Positions 1-10,196 are shown, counted from the first letter of the stretch. The stretch is 64,000 nt of DNA from Symbiodinium sp. CCMP2592 (GCA_905221615.1 CAJNDT010003112.1:1646315-1710314); one strand, 5' to 3'. The notes: generated from the letters alone by a model not told the origin. Numbers and translations: made by a program.

Positions 1-849
1 CGGGTTTAGAAGGTCGTGGGCCTTAGCTTTGGGGGCTTCATGAGGTTTCTTGAACTGAAAAAAGAGTAGTGGTTCAGGGTGCGGGGATCGTTCGGGGGGG
101 CCAACCCGGCCCCGACAAAATGGAACTGAGCTAATGGCAGCTTCTGCGTTTACCGGCAATCTTCCGAATGTCTGTATGAACCTGGGTTGAAGTCCAGAAT
201 GATGTTACGAGAAGCCATGACCATCTAAATCTCCAGTCTCAAATGTACAAGCCTGCGAAACATGCTAAATGCCTTGCCTTGCACTGTAAGCTCCAAAGGT
301 CCAAGTACCAGTATAGTACAGGGCCCAGATATCTACCAAGAGCCAACGAAGTGCTGTCTGCGTCTAGGTGTAAGGTGCCTTAGCGAAAACAGATCAGCAA
401 AGGTACTGCTTGAGCTTTCCATGGGCAGTGTGGCCCACACCTGGTTGGCACGGGTGGATGCTTCCCTAAACTACCACACGGTCCGCAGTTGGCACTCCAC
501 AGTAGATTGCGAATCACATCAGTATAGGGGCCCTGATAATTGACTCGGGTTTGGGGGGGGGGTATGACAGAAATCATTCAGACCTCTTTCGGCAGAAGGC
601 AAGCTGCACGTAGGATCATATCTCTTCCCAAATCTTGTAGTAGGCGGACCCTATCGACTCTATAACACCCTCAATTCCTAAAGGCAACATTCAAACTGTG
701 GGAGCGGTTCTTTCAAGTCCTAAGTGAGCAAAAACACCTGGTAGCCACAGCTCCCCAAAAGGGACGGATCAGGGTCTAGAGTCTAGACTTTAGAGTGTAT
801 GGCTGCGTGCTTAGATGTGGATTCACTTGGCTGGTTGAGCCGATGTCAC

Positions 850-1515
850 TGTTAGCTTAACCCTTCGCAGGAAAACGGGCAAGCGCAAAAGCACATACAT
901 GCAATTAAGAAGCACGACAAGATCTCTTGGCATACTTTGTGGAGCAAGATGAGGCCCGAAATAACCAGCGCCGGGATTCGCAGTTCAGGCAGTCTCTGCA
1001 GGTGCTCGTCGTGTAACAGGAGCGCCATCAAAGCAAACAGCAAAGCCATGAGGACATCGAGGACGAGTTCAAAAATTTGCCAGCCAGACGCCTCCCTGGA
1101 TGCCAGTTGAAGAATGGCCTGGGGTTGAGAGTGAACAGCTCTCTCTCCTAGCTCTCCCTCTCTCTCTATCTCTGACTCGCTCGCTCTGTCTCTCTGTCTC
1201 TCTGTCTCTCTGTCTCTCTGTCTCTCTGTCTCTCTCTCTCTCTCTCTGTCTCTGTCTCTCTGTCTCTCTGTCTCTCTCTGTCTCTCTGTCTCTCTGTCTC
1301 TCTGTCTGTCTCTCTGTCTCTCTGTCTCTCTGTCTCTCTCTGCTCTCTCTCTCTGTCTCTCTGTCTCTCTGTCTCTCTGTCTCTCTGTCTCTCTGTCTCT
1401 CTGTCTCTCTGTCTCTCTGTCTCTCTGTCTCTCTCTCTCTCTGTCTCTCTGTCTCTCTGTCTCTCTGTCTCTCTGTCTCTCTGTCTCTCTGTCTCTCTGT
1501 CTCTCTGTCTCTCTG

Positions 1516-1569
<54 letters not shown>

Positions 1570-2914
1570 TCTCTCGCGTTTGAACAATGTCATCAACCCG
1601 GAATTCGCAAGAAGCTGACAAAGAGAACTACAAAGAATGCTGCGATTCTAAGACCCTGACCCTAACACCAAAGCCCTGAAACTTGCAAACTCAACGACAA
1701 AGTGTCCTGTGCACCCTGCTGGTCGAAGATTTTCCGGTTGACGCCAGAAGACAACACCCACAGCACCTCCACAGGGCCAGGCTGTCTTGTCTTTGGTTCA
1801 TAATTAGGACAGGGTTCCCTTTAAAAGGTTCCTTAAAAGGGATCTAGAATATGGTTCTATAATGTACAGGGGCCTTCATATTAAGAATAGGGTTTTGGGC
1901 TTCAGTCGGCCTCCAAGTTTTGAGGTTTCAGGGTTTAAATGCGGGTGAGCCGACTCCTGGTTCAAACACGTGGGCGGTTGTCAAACTTAGGGTCCCCTTT
2001 TTGGGTCCCTATTATGGTACCGCACCTAATATTTAGGGTATCAAAAAGGGACCATAATTTTGACAACCACCCGCGTGGTCTTGGACATCAGTCCTTTGTG
2101 GCCCCACCAGAACTGAACGCCAAATTACAGACCGAAAGTTTCCGATACGACTCTGAAGATCTCGAAAAATCAGCTGCAAACGTCAAAGACTCTCGGGCCC
2201 TTGAGGCACCTCCTGGGTTCTTGTTGAGGAGTTTAAGTCAAGTTACCATATATAATACGGATCTATAGTAATCATTATGGTTTCCCTTATGAGAGTAACT
2301 TAAATTAGATCTTTTAACAAGGACCCAGCCTCTGGATTTCGATGCAAGCCAGGTAGGACGCACTGGAAAATGTCGACTGGCACTTGCGATTCTCCTGGAA
2401 CCTTCTCGAGCCGCCAGGGCAGCAGGTGCGAGAAGAACTGCTCCTCTGATCCTTCCTCGGGCCTGAGCTCAAGCGAGGGTTCAGGGCTTAGGGTTTAATT
2501 AGGGGTTTAGGTGGTTGAGGGGTTTAGGGTTTGCGTTCAGGGGGTTTAGGTGGTTTACGGTTGACGGCTCAGGGGTACAGCAACAAAGCCTCGAACGAAA
2601 GAACACTGACGAAGACCGCACTGTGTTCTGTTTCAGGGTCTGCTAAAGCACCAAAACCACAACATGACATAACTTACCTTTGGTTAGTAGGGAAGGGAAG
2701 AATGGTAGTTATAATTGTACCCCATTCCTCCATTCCCTACTACCCAAAGGTAATTTAATCGCTGGTCTCAGATACTCTGCGGACTCCGCACAGACACGGC
2801 CCATCTCCTGCTGAAAGCGGCTTTCGAAATGATCCTGGGCCGGACCGACCGCCACGTTCATGGCACCGTGTGGGACATAGGCCGTTCGCCAGACTCTTCC
2901 TTGGCGTAGTGGGG
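850..2914 (-). CDS. Unrecognised multi-exon gene with C-terminal membrane segments
   Basis: Exons in order: about 2914-2760 (YVPHGAMNVAVGPAQDHFES, FQQEMGRVCAESAEYLRPAI), 2642-2575 (DPETEHSAVFVSVLSFEALL), 2475-2325 (EEQFFSHLLPWRLEKVPGES, QVPVDIFQCVLPG), about 1790-1687 (GPVEVLWVLSSGVNRKIFDQ, QGAQDTLSLSLQ), and 1118 down to about 940 (ASGWQIFELVLDVLMALLFA, LPELRIPALVISGLILLHK). The last has two likely membrane segments. Acceptors are AG; donors such as CAA then GTTTCAG are plausible. Phase agreement was not proved for every join, so these could be two genes. A family C hairpin lies just upstream of the first exon and a family B hairpin just after it. The CT microsatellite at 1.14-1.57 kb is in an intron. 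Confidence 0.6.
1139..1566. repeat. CT / GTCTCT microsatellite
   Basis: About 430 nt of CTCTGT units, in an intron of the 0.85-2.9 kb gene. Long R/E- or L/S-rich frames here are artefacts. Confidence 0.95.
1972..2072. repeat. Family A hairpin element, copy 1
   Basis: Arms GGGCGGTTGTCAAA and TTTTGACAACCACCC; the core holds GGTCCC / GGGACC and CACCTAATATTTAGGG, shared with other copies. Confidence 0.85.
2082..2235 (+). CDS. Candidate plus-strand coding segment
   Basis: Open frame reading FVAPPELNAKLQTESFRYDS and EDLEKSAANVKDSRALEAPP. It begins at the edge of a family A hairpin. Minus frames are weaker, but the surrounding gene is minus. Confidence 0.3.
2674..2753. repeat. Family B hairpin, copy 1
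   Basis: Arms TTACCTTTGGTTAGTAGGGA and TCCCTACTACCCAAAGGTAA. Each end, read outward, gives GGTAA, like a splice donor. Confidence 0.85.
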
Positions 2915-2923
2915 TGTTCGGGG

Positions 2924-3016
2924 TACCCATAGGCCCCAAAGTAGTTCCTTTTTGGGATTACCTGCTAGGATTCTATATATGAACCCCAAAAGGGAACTAC
3001 AGTGGGGCCTTTGGGT
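2924..3016. repeat. Family C hairpin, copy 1
   Basis: Arms TACCCATAGGCCCCAAAGTA and ACAGTGGGGCCTTTGGGTA around AGTTCCTTTTTGGG / CCCAAAAGGGAACT. It lies in the intron next to the 2914 exon. Confidence 0.85.
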
Positions 3017-3171
3017 ATGTTATATACCGCAAAGCTAGAATTTGGCACCGAAAGCGGAAGCTAGTCACGTCCCTACACTATACCTCTAGTCTGACTCCAA
3101 GGGTAGTTCCTCTTGTCGGTTACTCAAGTCCAAAGCAGGGTCCTAACATGTCCTAACCCTACAGTAATCCC

Positions 3172-3254
3172 CATAAAGTTGGCAACCGGGTTAAGGCCAA
3201 ACAGTGCTGGGATTCCCTATATGCATTCAGGATTGAGGCTATTGGGTTTCTACT
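3172..3254. repeat. Family D element, diverged copy 4
   Basis: AAGTTGGCAACCGGGTTAAGG ... GGGATTCCCTATATGCATT ... GAGGCTATTGGGTTTC; the mirror image of copy 5. Confidence 0.65.
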
Positions 3255-3310
3255 GTAAATTGGTCTAATCAGAAAAGGAACTACGAGGGAGACCATGGGC
3301 AAGGCTTAGG

Positions 3311-3470
3311 CTAACGCGGTTTAGGGTTTAGGGTTTAGGCACGGTTTAGGGTTTAGGGTTTCGGCACGGTTTAGGGTTCAGGGTTTAGGAACGGTTGAGG
3401 GTTTAGGGTTTAGTTAGTCAGTTAGTAAGCCCCGAAGTCCAAAGCCCAAACCCTAAGCCTAGGCAACCCC
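3311..3470. repeat. TTTAGGG-type interspersed repeat
   Basis: GGTTTAGGGTTTAGG units with GGCACGGT inserts, then CCCTAAGCC. Confidence 0.85.
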
Positions 3471-3597
3471 CCCCTCCCCCCGAACATTCACATTTGCAAC
3501 ATGAATACGATAGCCTCCTACAAACATGAAACAAAAGAGGGGTTCATGCATTTTTTTTGGGGGGGTGCCTTCCCTTCTTTAGAGGTCCTTCTATACT

Positions 3598-3705
3598 AAG
3601 ATCCGACTACATGGGAGACAGATTCGGAAATGCTGACTGCAAGGACAGGCTCGGCTGCCGGAGTGCCACTCCCGTAGTTCACAGTGGCGGAAGACCTGGG
3701 AGCGG
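3598..3705. CDS. Candidate coding segment, strand unclear
   Basis: Minus strand after CGCTCCCAG: VFRHCELREWHSGSRACPC. Plus strand: DYMGDRFGNADCKDRLGCRS. Confidence 0.3.
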
Positions 3706-3847
3706 GTTGAGGGTTTAGCTTTCTTTATGGAAGGGGTTTGAGTCTCTCGGGTATTTAGGATTTAGATTTTTTTGGAATCTCAGTATGCAGAGAGGAATTT
3801 GTGGATCACAGGTGCTTGTCTTGATCTTTCCAATATTTCAGCTTGAT

Positions 3848-4035
3848 CGGTCTTCATACGGAGGGTAGAGGTTTCATGGGGTTTGCACTGCTCATGGCGA
3901 TGGAGATGGTGATGAGAACCAGGATGATCTCGACGGCGACTGTGACGACGACAGCAACCATCATGATGACGATCATAGCGATGATGGCGGTGGTGGTGAT
4001 ACTGCTGTCGATAGCGACTGACCAGCGGTATTTCT
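3848..4035 (-). CDS. Candidate exon with hydrophobic repeats
   Basis: Frame reads AIIAMIVIMMVAVVVTVAVE and IILVLITISIAM, which could be membrane helices. The DNA is a degenerate GAT-type triplet repeat, so the hydrophobic frame may be an artefact. Confidence 0.3.
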
Positions 4036-4150
4036 AGATTCTACCTGTTCTTGCTGAGAACGTGTTGCTGCCCATTAGGAGGGTGCGAGACTGCTATTCT
4101 TACGATGCACGGCGATAATGGCATTGACCCCAAACCTTTCAACCCTCAAC

Positions 4151-4217
4151 CAGGAACCCAAGGAACCGCAGTGAGGATACTCTCCGCATCCGGCGTGGCG
4201 AGAAAATGGACGAAGTC
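4151..4217 (-). CDS. Exon, 67 nt
   Basis: Acceptor CACCTAG, donor CCTG then GTTGAG. Reads DFVHFLATPDAESILTAVPW and VP. Confidence 0.6.
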
Positions 4218-4439
4218 CTAGGTGATGCTTCCCATGTCTAGAAACTGAACTCCCGGATCCATAGGTAAAATTACACTCCCTTCAATAATGTTCCAATGGG
4301 CATGGGCTCCGTTGCTTATCTGTTGGGTTACCGTGCCTCATATATGATTAGTACTGGTGACTTATTGTCAGCTTATTTTGTTCTTACGAGTAATCGGTCT
4401 TAGTCATACAAGAATTCTGCTTATGTGGGCATTATTGTA

Positions 4440-4570
4440 ACTATTATTGCTGTGCTGTTCGGGGTATTCGGGTCCTCGAGAGTCATTCCCGTCGCTCGGC
4501 CAGGCGTTTGTGCCAGGCCGTTCGCAGCGGCTGCGATGAGAACGGAGTTGTTCGCCTGGGCCGTAAAGCC
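4440..4570 (-). CDS. Candidate exon
   Basis: After acceptor GCCATGCAG the frame reads GFTAQANNSVLIAAAANGLA and QTPGRATGMTLEDPN. The plus strand is also open; minus is preferred for agreement with neighbours. Confidence 0.45.
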
Positions 4571-4894
4571 CTGCATGGCCAGGTTTGAGCGGTTTGGGGC
4601 GTGTAAAGCTTAGGGCTTACAGGGTTTAGGGCTTAGGGCTTGTAGGCTTTACGGTTTAGAGCTTAGGGTTTAGGGCTTCCAGTTTAGGCTTTTGAGAGTA
4701 GGGTGTTAGGTTCAAGGCTTATTGGAGCGAGTTTCGTAAAACTTTGCGCCTGGACCCTCCCCGTTTTTGCACCCAAAAGAACTAAGTTGGAGGGTCTAGC
4801 ATGGATTCTGATCGTGCTGGGCAATAGCATAGCGGGGCTGGGATGGGACATTGCAACCAACTTCCCAAACCTCTATATTGCCTATAGTGAACCG

Positions 4895-4990
4895 CAGAAA
4901 GTTGGAACATGGATTTAGGATGATTGGTGCAGGGATTCCCTATACTTTAGCTTACGGGTATGAGGCTAATGATGTTCCAAGTTTCTGGCT
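4895..4990. repeat. Family D hairpin, copy 1
   Basis: AGAAAGTTGGAACATGGATT ... ATGATGTTCCAAGTTTCT with an inner GGGATTCCCTATA. Confidence 0.8.
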
Positions 4991-5286
4991 TCCTTACAAG
5001 TAACTTACGCGCCGCAAGCTCTCTCCTTCAATTACCGGGCCCAAAAAGCTCAAGCTTTCGGAGAAATACCAAATACATAAGGCCAACAGGTTTACAGTTC
5101 TCCCATTGGCTATACAAGCAGGCCCACAAATCCCGACAGCCTGCAGCGAGAATCCCTAAACCAAAACACAAGAACAGCCCAAAAACATAAGTCCAGACAC
5201 AGTAGGTAGCCTCCGCGCCAAAACTCTGACGAACAACCCTGCAAAGACGTAGTCAACAGTAGGCTACGACTCCATGATTACAGAGG

Positions 5287-5403
5287 CACACAGTAGAAGC
5301 CCAAAAGTTGGAAACCCAATAGCCTCAATCCTTAAGAGTAATGCATATAGGGAATCCCAGCACTATTTGGCCTTAATCCAGTTTCCAACTTTATGGGGTT
5401 TAC
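5287..5403. repeat. Family D element, copy 5 (inverted)
   Basis: Arms AGTTGGAAACCCAATAG and GTTTCCAACTTTATGG around ATGCATATAGGGAATCCC, the reverse of copy 4. It follows the 5404 donor directly. Confidence 0.75.
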
Positions 5404-5559
5404 TGTAACCCTTCAGAACACTGCGCTCCACGGGTATCAGCCCTGCGAGTTCCTGCCTCGAACAAATGATCCACGCCCCGCCGCTCTTCTTCGGAGCCGA
5501 AAAGCTCAGCTTGGCCTTTCGTGGCGCGCGGCGTTCTCGTGATTCTTCGGCGTTGCTTG
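5404..5559 (-). CDS. Exon, basic protein segment
   Basis: 156 nt. Acceptor AACTAG, then AEESRERRAPRKAKLSFSAP and KKSGGAWIICSRQELAGLIP, VERSVLKGY, before a GTAAAC donor. A family D hairpin follows directly in the intron. It may belong to the ankyrin gene upstream or to the gene downstream. Confidence 0.65.
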
Positions 5560-5857
5560 CTAGTTTCTCTGTTATCGTGGTTGATGACCTGGTTTAAGGG
5601 TTTAGCTCGTTTAGGGGTTTTAGGGTTCAGGGTTCTCAAGGTTCTTTGAATGGTTTAGGGTTTAGGGGACTTGTTGTTTGGGTAAAGGGGTACTGAGGGA
5701 AGCTTTGAATGTGATCTATATGAGGGAACCTATCCTTCCGGAGACCTCTATGCAAGAGCATCCATATAATATAGGCGCCTTAACAGTTAGAATAGGGTTT
5801 CATAGGGTTCCTGTTTAAAGGGGTTACTATAAGGGATCCATGCGGGTACTATCATAT

Positions 5858-5925
5858 ACGGGCTTTAACAATTAGAATAGGGTTGGGGGGGGTATATTGT
5901 AGTGTAGGTAATGATTAAGGCCTCT
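5858..5925. repeat. Family F element, short copy
   Basis: GGGCTTTAACAATTAGAATA ... GGTAATGATTAAGGCCTC. Confidence 0.65.
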
Positions 5926-6266
5926 ACAGTGTCGGAACTCCATCAAAAACAAAACTAATTTGGCTGCTTTCTGGAATGCGGAGAAACACCTTCAAGCCCA
6001 AACCTCAGTTCGAACGCTTCTTGTTGTCAGGGCGTTAGTTTTGGTTTGTTTATTGATGCCGAGCTTTAGAAGGCAGGAAGGATGCATGGTTCAGGATTCA
6101 AGTGTTGAGGACTTAAAGGATCGGAGGCCCCCCCCCCCAAGTTGCCAAACGTAAATTCCCTCCCTTCCTAAACCCACCGAACTTGGAATGCTATGCCTTA
6201 GCCAACATCCTAGAACTCTATACAGCCATGATCGAAGCAGCCACAAACGGCCAAACCACCCTAAGC

Positions 6267-6352
6267 CTCCTGGGAGGGTCATGGGACTTAGTAGGTTATA
6301 AGTACCGTAATTGGGGTTATAAGTATAGTTACCTTAATTGTAACCCTAGTTA
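6267..6352. repeat. Family I element, copy 1 (inverted)
   Basis: GGGTCATGGGACTTAGTAGG, then TTGGGGTTATAAGTATAGTT and CCTAGTTAGT. Starts 16 nt beyond the 6368 donor. Confidence 0.75.
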
Positions 6353-6367
6353 GTCAGAGCCTTGAAC

Positions 6368-8866
6368 TAGCAACTTCACCACGGCCACATGGCAGCCGTC
6401 GATGGCATCCATCAGCTCGGCGCAGGGGCCCGAGAAGTGGGTAGAAGAGACCTGCTTGGCTGATTGTACGCAACATCACGAACAGGGAGTAGGGTCTCGG
6501 GTTCGTTTAAGGGCTTTTAGGGCTCAAAACTCTATTTTTTTAAGCGTTGATGGGATTTTGGTGTACTTAGAGTTGCAGAGTATGGCCTTGCTTAGAGCTT
6601 CGAGCCGGGTTTGATTTCATGTAGGGGCTTCTACTGTCGCCACAAAGCCAGAGAAGTTGGCTTCTCGGGGTCGGGGTAGGGGCACTTGAAGTCCGATTTT
6701 ATCAGGGGGTTGAGTTTCCCAAAGGGTCCAAGCATTATTGTGGTATACACTTAGACCCCTCAAAATACCAGAAAAGAATATACCAGAATGATAATTACTT
6801 GGACCCTTTAGGTTATAAAGTGTCGGGCTATGGTACCAGAGCCTACCAGTTGAAGTAGCTCTTCAGTTCGCGGAGCCCTGCCTAAGAAGTAGCGTCCTTG
6901 TCTTCAGTATAACCTTTAAATAGAATGTAGGAACCCTTAACAACCATGTCGGTGGTATTCTGCTATTCTACCTGCTTTCAAGAATGAGCTTCGGCATGTG
7001 GGATCTGACGTTTGGGGTGAGCTTCGGCATGTGGGATCTGACGTTTGGGGTGCGTGAGGTTCGGCTGGATGTTTGTATGCTCCGTTCCCTCCGGCATACT
7101 CTGCAGCTGCAATGCTGTCTCAGCCTGACATAGAAGCCTACAGAAGTCAACTTGATTGTTTGAAGGGTTCCACAAATCTATGCTGGCACCCTGCGGAATA
7201 CCACTCATCATCCAGACAATCCCCGTACTGTAACCCATTAAAGGAATTATAATACCCTTATAGTAGCCCTTTAAAGGAACCCTAGCCCCGAATTTTACCG
7301 TGAATCTGGGGCTCCATGAACAAACCATTACTGATACGGATCCCGAACCTGAGGATCCTCCATGGAGCGCGCAAAACTCGTCTAAAGCTCGTGTCCCAAA
7401 AGCAACATGGATGGAAATCTTAAATAAAGGTAATCTTGAATAAAGGTACTGCGTTCAGGCTTGAAAAGTTGAAACTGGGGAATATCTGTTCGTCTGTTCG
7501 ATTCAGAGGCCCACTGGGGAAGCGCTGGATACAACTCCTGGTGCTACGTAGTTACTATCGATGTAACTAGAAGATGGGAGCGCAGAAACACAAAACAACA
7601 ACAAGCATGCCGCTGAACAACCGAGCTTCCCTAAACCCTAAACCCTAAACCCCTAAACCCCAAACCCCCAAGACCTAAACCCTAAACCCCTAAACCCTAA
7701 ACCCCTAAACCCTAAACTAAACCCTAACCAGCCTAGACCTCCCCCAACAGATGTGAGATGTTGACTCGTGCCTGCGCCTTTCCGGCTAAGAGGGCACGAA
7801 CCACCTGGCTTGGGGTTGAGGGATCAGCGTCTAGGGCCGGTCACTGCACCACATGCAGGGCCTCACCGCAAACAGCAAGCAACCCCAGACCTTACTTAAA
7901 ATAAAGAAGAACAAGCACCAACATATAAAACACAAGACACTGACCAAGACCTGAGACAGCCTTTGCTACCCCGAACACGCTCGGTCACTTTCAGCTTCCC
8001 TCCACCTGTTCGTGACCCAAGAATGCCGCCACTTGGAGTGCCGTGCGGCCAATCTGGATGTTGTCCTGAGACCTTGAGGGGAAGCTGTTCTAAAGCTTCT
8101 CAGGTTTAGGGCTAGACAGCGTCCGGGGTTCGGGCTAAACAAACAAATAAATATATACATATACATATGCGGGTATGTATGTACGTACGTTGTGCATGCA
8201 TGTATGTATGGTTGCATGTACGCATGTGTGTGTACACATATGTACACATATGTATATATATATATACCGATCATACTTATGTATATACATACTTACAATA
8301 CTTACACGTTATACATACATACATACATACATACATCCATACATACATACATACACACATACAAACGTACGTACGTACATACACCAAAATATGCCACGCA
8401 AGCCTGCAAAATCCTGAACCCGATAAAGTCCTAAGCCCCCAAGGGATGAGGGTAGTTTCCTAAATTTGGGCCCCTGTTAGGATCCTACTGTCGTAATATT
8501 TTGGGGACCTGGAGAGGGAGCCTAATTTCGAGAACTACATTCCGACCCGGAGAGTATTATAGCGGCCTTAATAATTAGAACATGGTTTTTGGGGCTCATT
8601 ACACTGTACATATAGTATAAGGAACCCCCACAATAGAATAATAGGTAATTATTTAGGCCCCTATATGGGGGTTTCCGATAACAGGCGACCCTAATATAAT
8701 ACCCTGAATAGTAGGATCCTTATAATAAGGACCCCCAAAATATGGTACCCCTAATTTTCGGAAACCCCTATATTAAGATTCGATGTCCGGGCCTCACCCA
8801 CACATCTGGGGATGCCTTCTGCGCTAGAAGGTACTTCGCAATGTGCGGCTGATCGAAGTAGCTGGC
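6368..8866 (-). CDS. Ankyrin-repeat protein, at least five exons
   Basis: Exons 8866-8798, 8065-8006, 7804-7739, 7190-7152 and 6451-6368 each start and end in phase 0 and have AG acceptors and GT donors. In order they read PHIAKYLLAQKASPDVW, IGRTALQVAAFLGHEQ, VVRALLAGKAQARVNI, GASIDLWNPSNNQ and PCAELMDAIDGCHVAVVKLL. Joined, the first two give the ankyrin pattern LL-x-x-x-A-x-P-D followed by G-R-T-A-L-x-x-A-A-x-x-G-H, and the third supplies the outer helix. Ankyrin repeats mediate protein-protein contacts; the partner is unknown. Both ends of the gene are missing: exons before 8866 and after 6368 are likely, and a short exon may lie at about 6885-6850 (LRELKSYFN). A family M hairpin sits a few bases outside the 8866 acceptor and a family I hairpin just beyond the 6368 donor, so both are intronic. 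Confidence 0.85.
6720..6809. repeat. Family G hairpin, copy 1
   Basis: Arms AAAGGGTCCAAGCATTATTG and ATGATAATTACTTGGACCCT with inner GGTATA / TATACC. Confidence 0.8.
6985..7049. repeat. 33-bp tandem duplication
   Basis: GAGCTTCGGCATGTGGGATC ... TTTGGGGT occurs twice in a row. Confidence 0.85.
7500..7622 (-). CDS. Candidate exon
   Basis: Reads GCSAACLLLFCVSALPSSSY and IDSNYVAPGVVSSASPVGL. It lies between two ankyrin exons; joining it would need unproved splice sites. Confidence 0.3.
7628..7728. repeat. CCCTAAA-type repeat in ankyrin intron
   Basis: Runs of CCCTAAACCC with 7-9 nt spacing. Confidence 0.9.
8158..8370. repeat. ATAC / GTAT microsatellite
   Basis: Mixed tetranucleotide and TA repeats; ankyrin-gene intron. 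Confidence 0.9.
8571..8675. repeat. Family F hairpin, copy 1
   Basis: GGCCTTAATAATTAGAA ... AATTATTTAGGCCCCTATA arms. It abuts a family H element. Confidence 0.8.
8672..8774. repeat. Family H hairpin, copy 1
   Basis: TATGGGGGTTTCCGATAA ... CTAATTTTCGGAAACCCCTA, with inner TAGGATCCTTATAATAAGGA. Confidence 0.8.
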
Positions 8867-8878
8867 CTGCTTGGCCCA

Positions 8879-8979
8879 GAGAGCCCAATACCCCTCAATT
8901 AAGGAATATGGCTTAACTAACATAGGGCTTATTATGATTTGAGCCATATACCTTAATTGAAGGGTATTGGGCTCTCTGG
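8879..8979. repeat. Family M hairpin, copy 1
   Basis: AGAGAGCCCAATACCCCTCA ... TGAAGGGTATTGGGCTCTCT; inner AATTAAGGAATAT as in copy 2. Confidence 0.85.
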
Positions 8980-9129
8980 GGGGTTTTACCGTAGGGTTAG
9001 GGTTTAAGTTTTGCTTTTACGCCCGTAGGTAAAACCTAAAGTTTAGGGTTTGAGGCCTAGGTTTGTTCATGTCCGCGGCGGTATTCGAAATCTGTTTGTT
9101 AATGATTCTGCTCGTGGGCCCTTGGGTGT

Positions 9130-9345
9130 ACCAACTACTTTTGCCAATTAGCGCGAGAAGTGTTTGGGGTTGCAAGGGACTCTGTTGGGGATGTCTTGGG
9201 GCGGTGGGATCTTCCCTGCCTGAGTCCACAAAATAGTATAGATCTGTGAAGATGGTTCATATGGCTTCAAAGGCGGTCTGCGACATTCTCCTTTCTTATA
9301 GGAGAGCCAAATATGAACTAAAGAATGCTCGGGAATAATTACCAA
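9130..9345 (-). CDS. Candidate coding segment
   Basis: Reads HIWLSYKKGECRRPPLKPYE and SSQIYTILWTQAGKIPPPQD. No firm splice sites. Confidence 0.35.
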
Positions 9346-9356
9346 AACAAGGACAC

Positions 9357-9469
9357 TACGGTTGATGATCTAAACCCTGCATTACCTTAATAACCCCAGA
9401 CTGTGGGGAATTCTGGTCTCTTCCTTGTTATGGGTCATGCAGGATGTATATCATCAGCCGTAGTCCGAC
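9357..9469. repeat. Family N hairpin, copy 1
   Basis: TACGGTTGATGATCTAAACC ... ATATCATCAGCCGTA. Confidence 0.75.
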
Positions 9470-9491
9470 ACAAAGGGTCAAGGTTACTTAC

Positions 9492-9573
9492 GACTACTAG
9501 TTGGACACTGGTTGCCGCGGCTGAACCCTGATCTGGGCCCACACATTCTTCACCCTTCACTTCTTCCTCAGCC
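9492..9573 (-). CDS. Exon with GTAAGT donor
   Basis: Acceptor GGTTTAG, then AEEEVKGEECVGPDQGSAAA and TSVQLVV. The donor is the consensus GTAAGT. The acceptor is made by a TTTAGGG-type repeat. Probably upstream part of the ankyrin gene or its neighbour. Confidence 0.65.
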
Positions 9574-9664
9574 CTAAACCTACATATGCTGTCCTAAACC
9601 CGAAACATCCCGAAAGTATCCTCCCTGTGGACCACTTCGCCTACACTCTAAACCAATCCATTCA

Positions 9665-9772
9665 CTATAGGGGCCTAAATAATGAGAATAGGGCTTAGGG
9701 GTATATTATACTATATTTTTAAGAAGGAACCCCCGAAATGGTATAGGCAATTACTTATTCAAGCCTCTATAC
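9665..9772. repeat. Family F hairpin, copy 2
   Basis: GGGGCCTAAATAATGAGAAT ... GGCAATTACTTATTCAAGCC. Confidence 0.8.
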
Positions 9773-9950
9773 TATAGCGCTTTCAAGCTTGGGGGGCTGC
9801 TCAAGAACATCATGGAACGCATGTAGGGGTCTTTCTGATTAGGAAACGGTTTTGGGACAACTATACTACAGTATAAACTCTAGGTTTATATGGTAATGGT
9901 ACTACCAATGCTTCTGACATCCGCAATCATATATACGGTTATATACGGAC

Positions 9951-10033
9951 CTCATAAAGCAGCGTTCCATTCGGCTCGGTGTCAAACTTGATCAGTCGAC
10001 CGTTTAGATTCGCCTGACACATGGTGGGGCTCA
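9951..10033 (-). CDS. Exon, unrecognised
   Basis: Reads MCQANLNGRLIKFDTEPNGT and LLYE, ending at GTCCGT. The 5' edge is either near 10033 or at an AG near 10018. Confidence 0.55.
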
Positions 10034-10053
10034 GACTTTAAGCTAATCCCCAA

Positions 10054-10106
10054 AGGGTCCTCTGTACTGTTATGGGGAATACTTCGCCAAATCATAATAG
10101 TAATTC

Positions 10107-10153
<47 letters not shown>

Positions 10154-10196
10154 ACCCTACATTCTACTATATCGGTACTTTGGACCGTTTGGGATC
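10054..10196. repeat. Family J element, copy 1, with TA expansion
   Basis: AAAGGGTCCTCTGTACTGTT ... CGGTACTTTGGACCGTTT; the middle is swollen by about 42 nt of TA repeat. Confidence 0.8.
10109..10150. repeat. TA microsatellite inside family J
   Basis: Pure TA run interrupting the J element. Confidence 0.9.

Noticed and set aside
1069-1621. Long R/E-rich and L/S-rich open frames on both strands
   Set aside because: They arise from the CTCTGT microsatellite; no splice signals or normal composition.
8167-8463. Y/H/I-rich open frames
   Set aside because: Made by ATAC/GTAT microsatellite; same for frames at 17.0-17.3, 48.8-49.1 and 25.3-25.5 kb.
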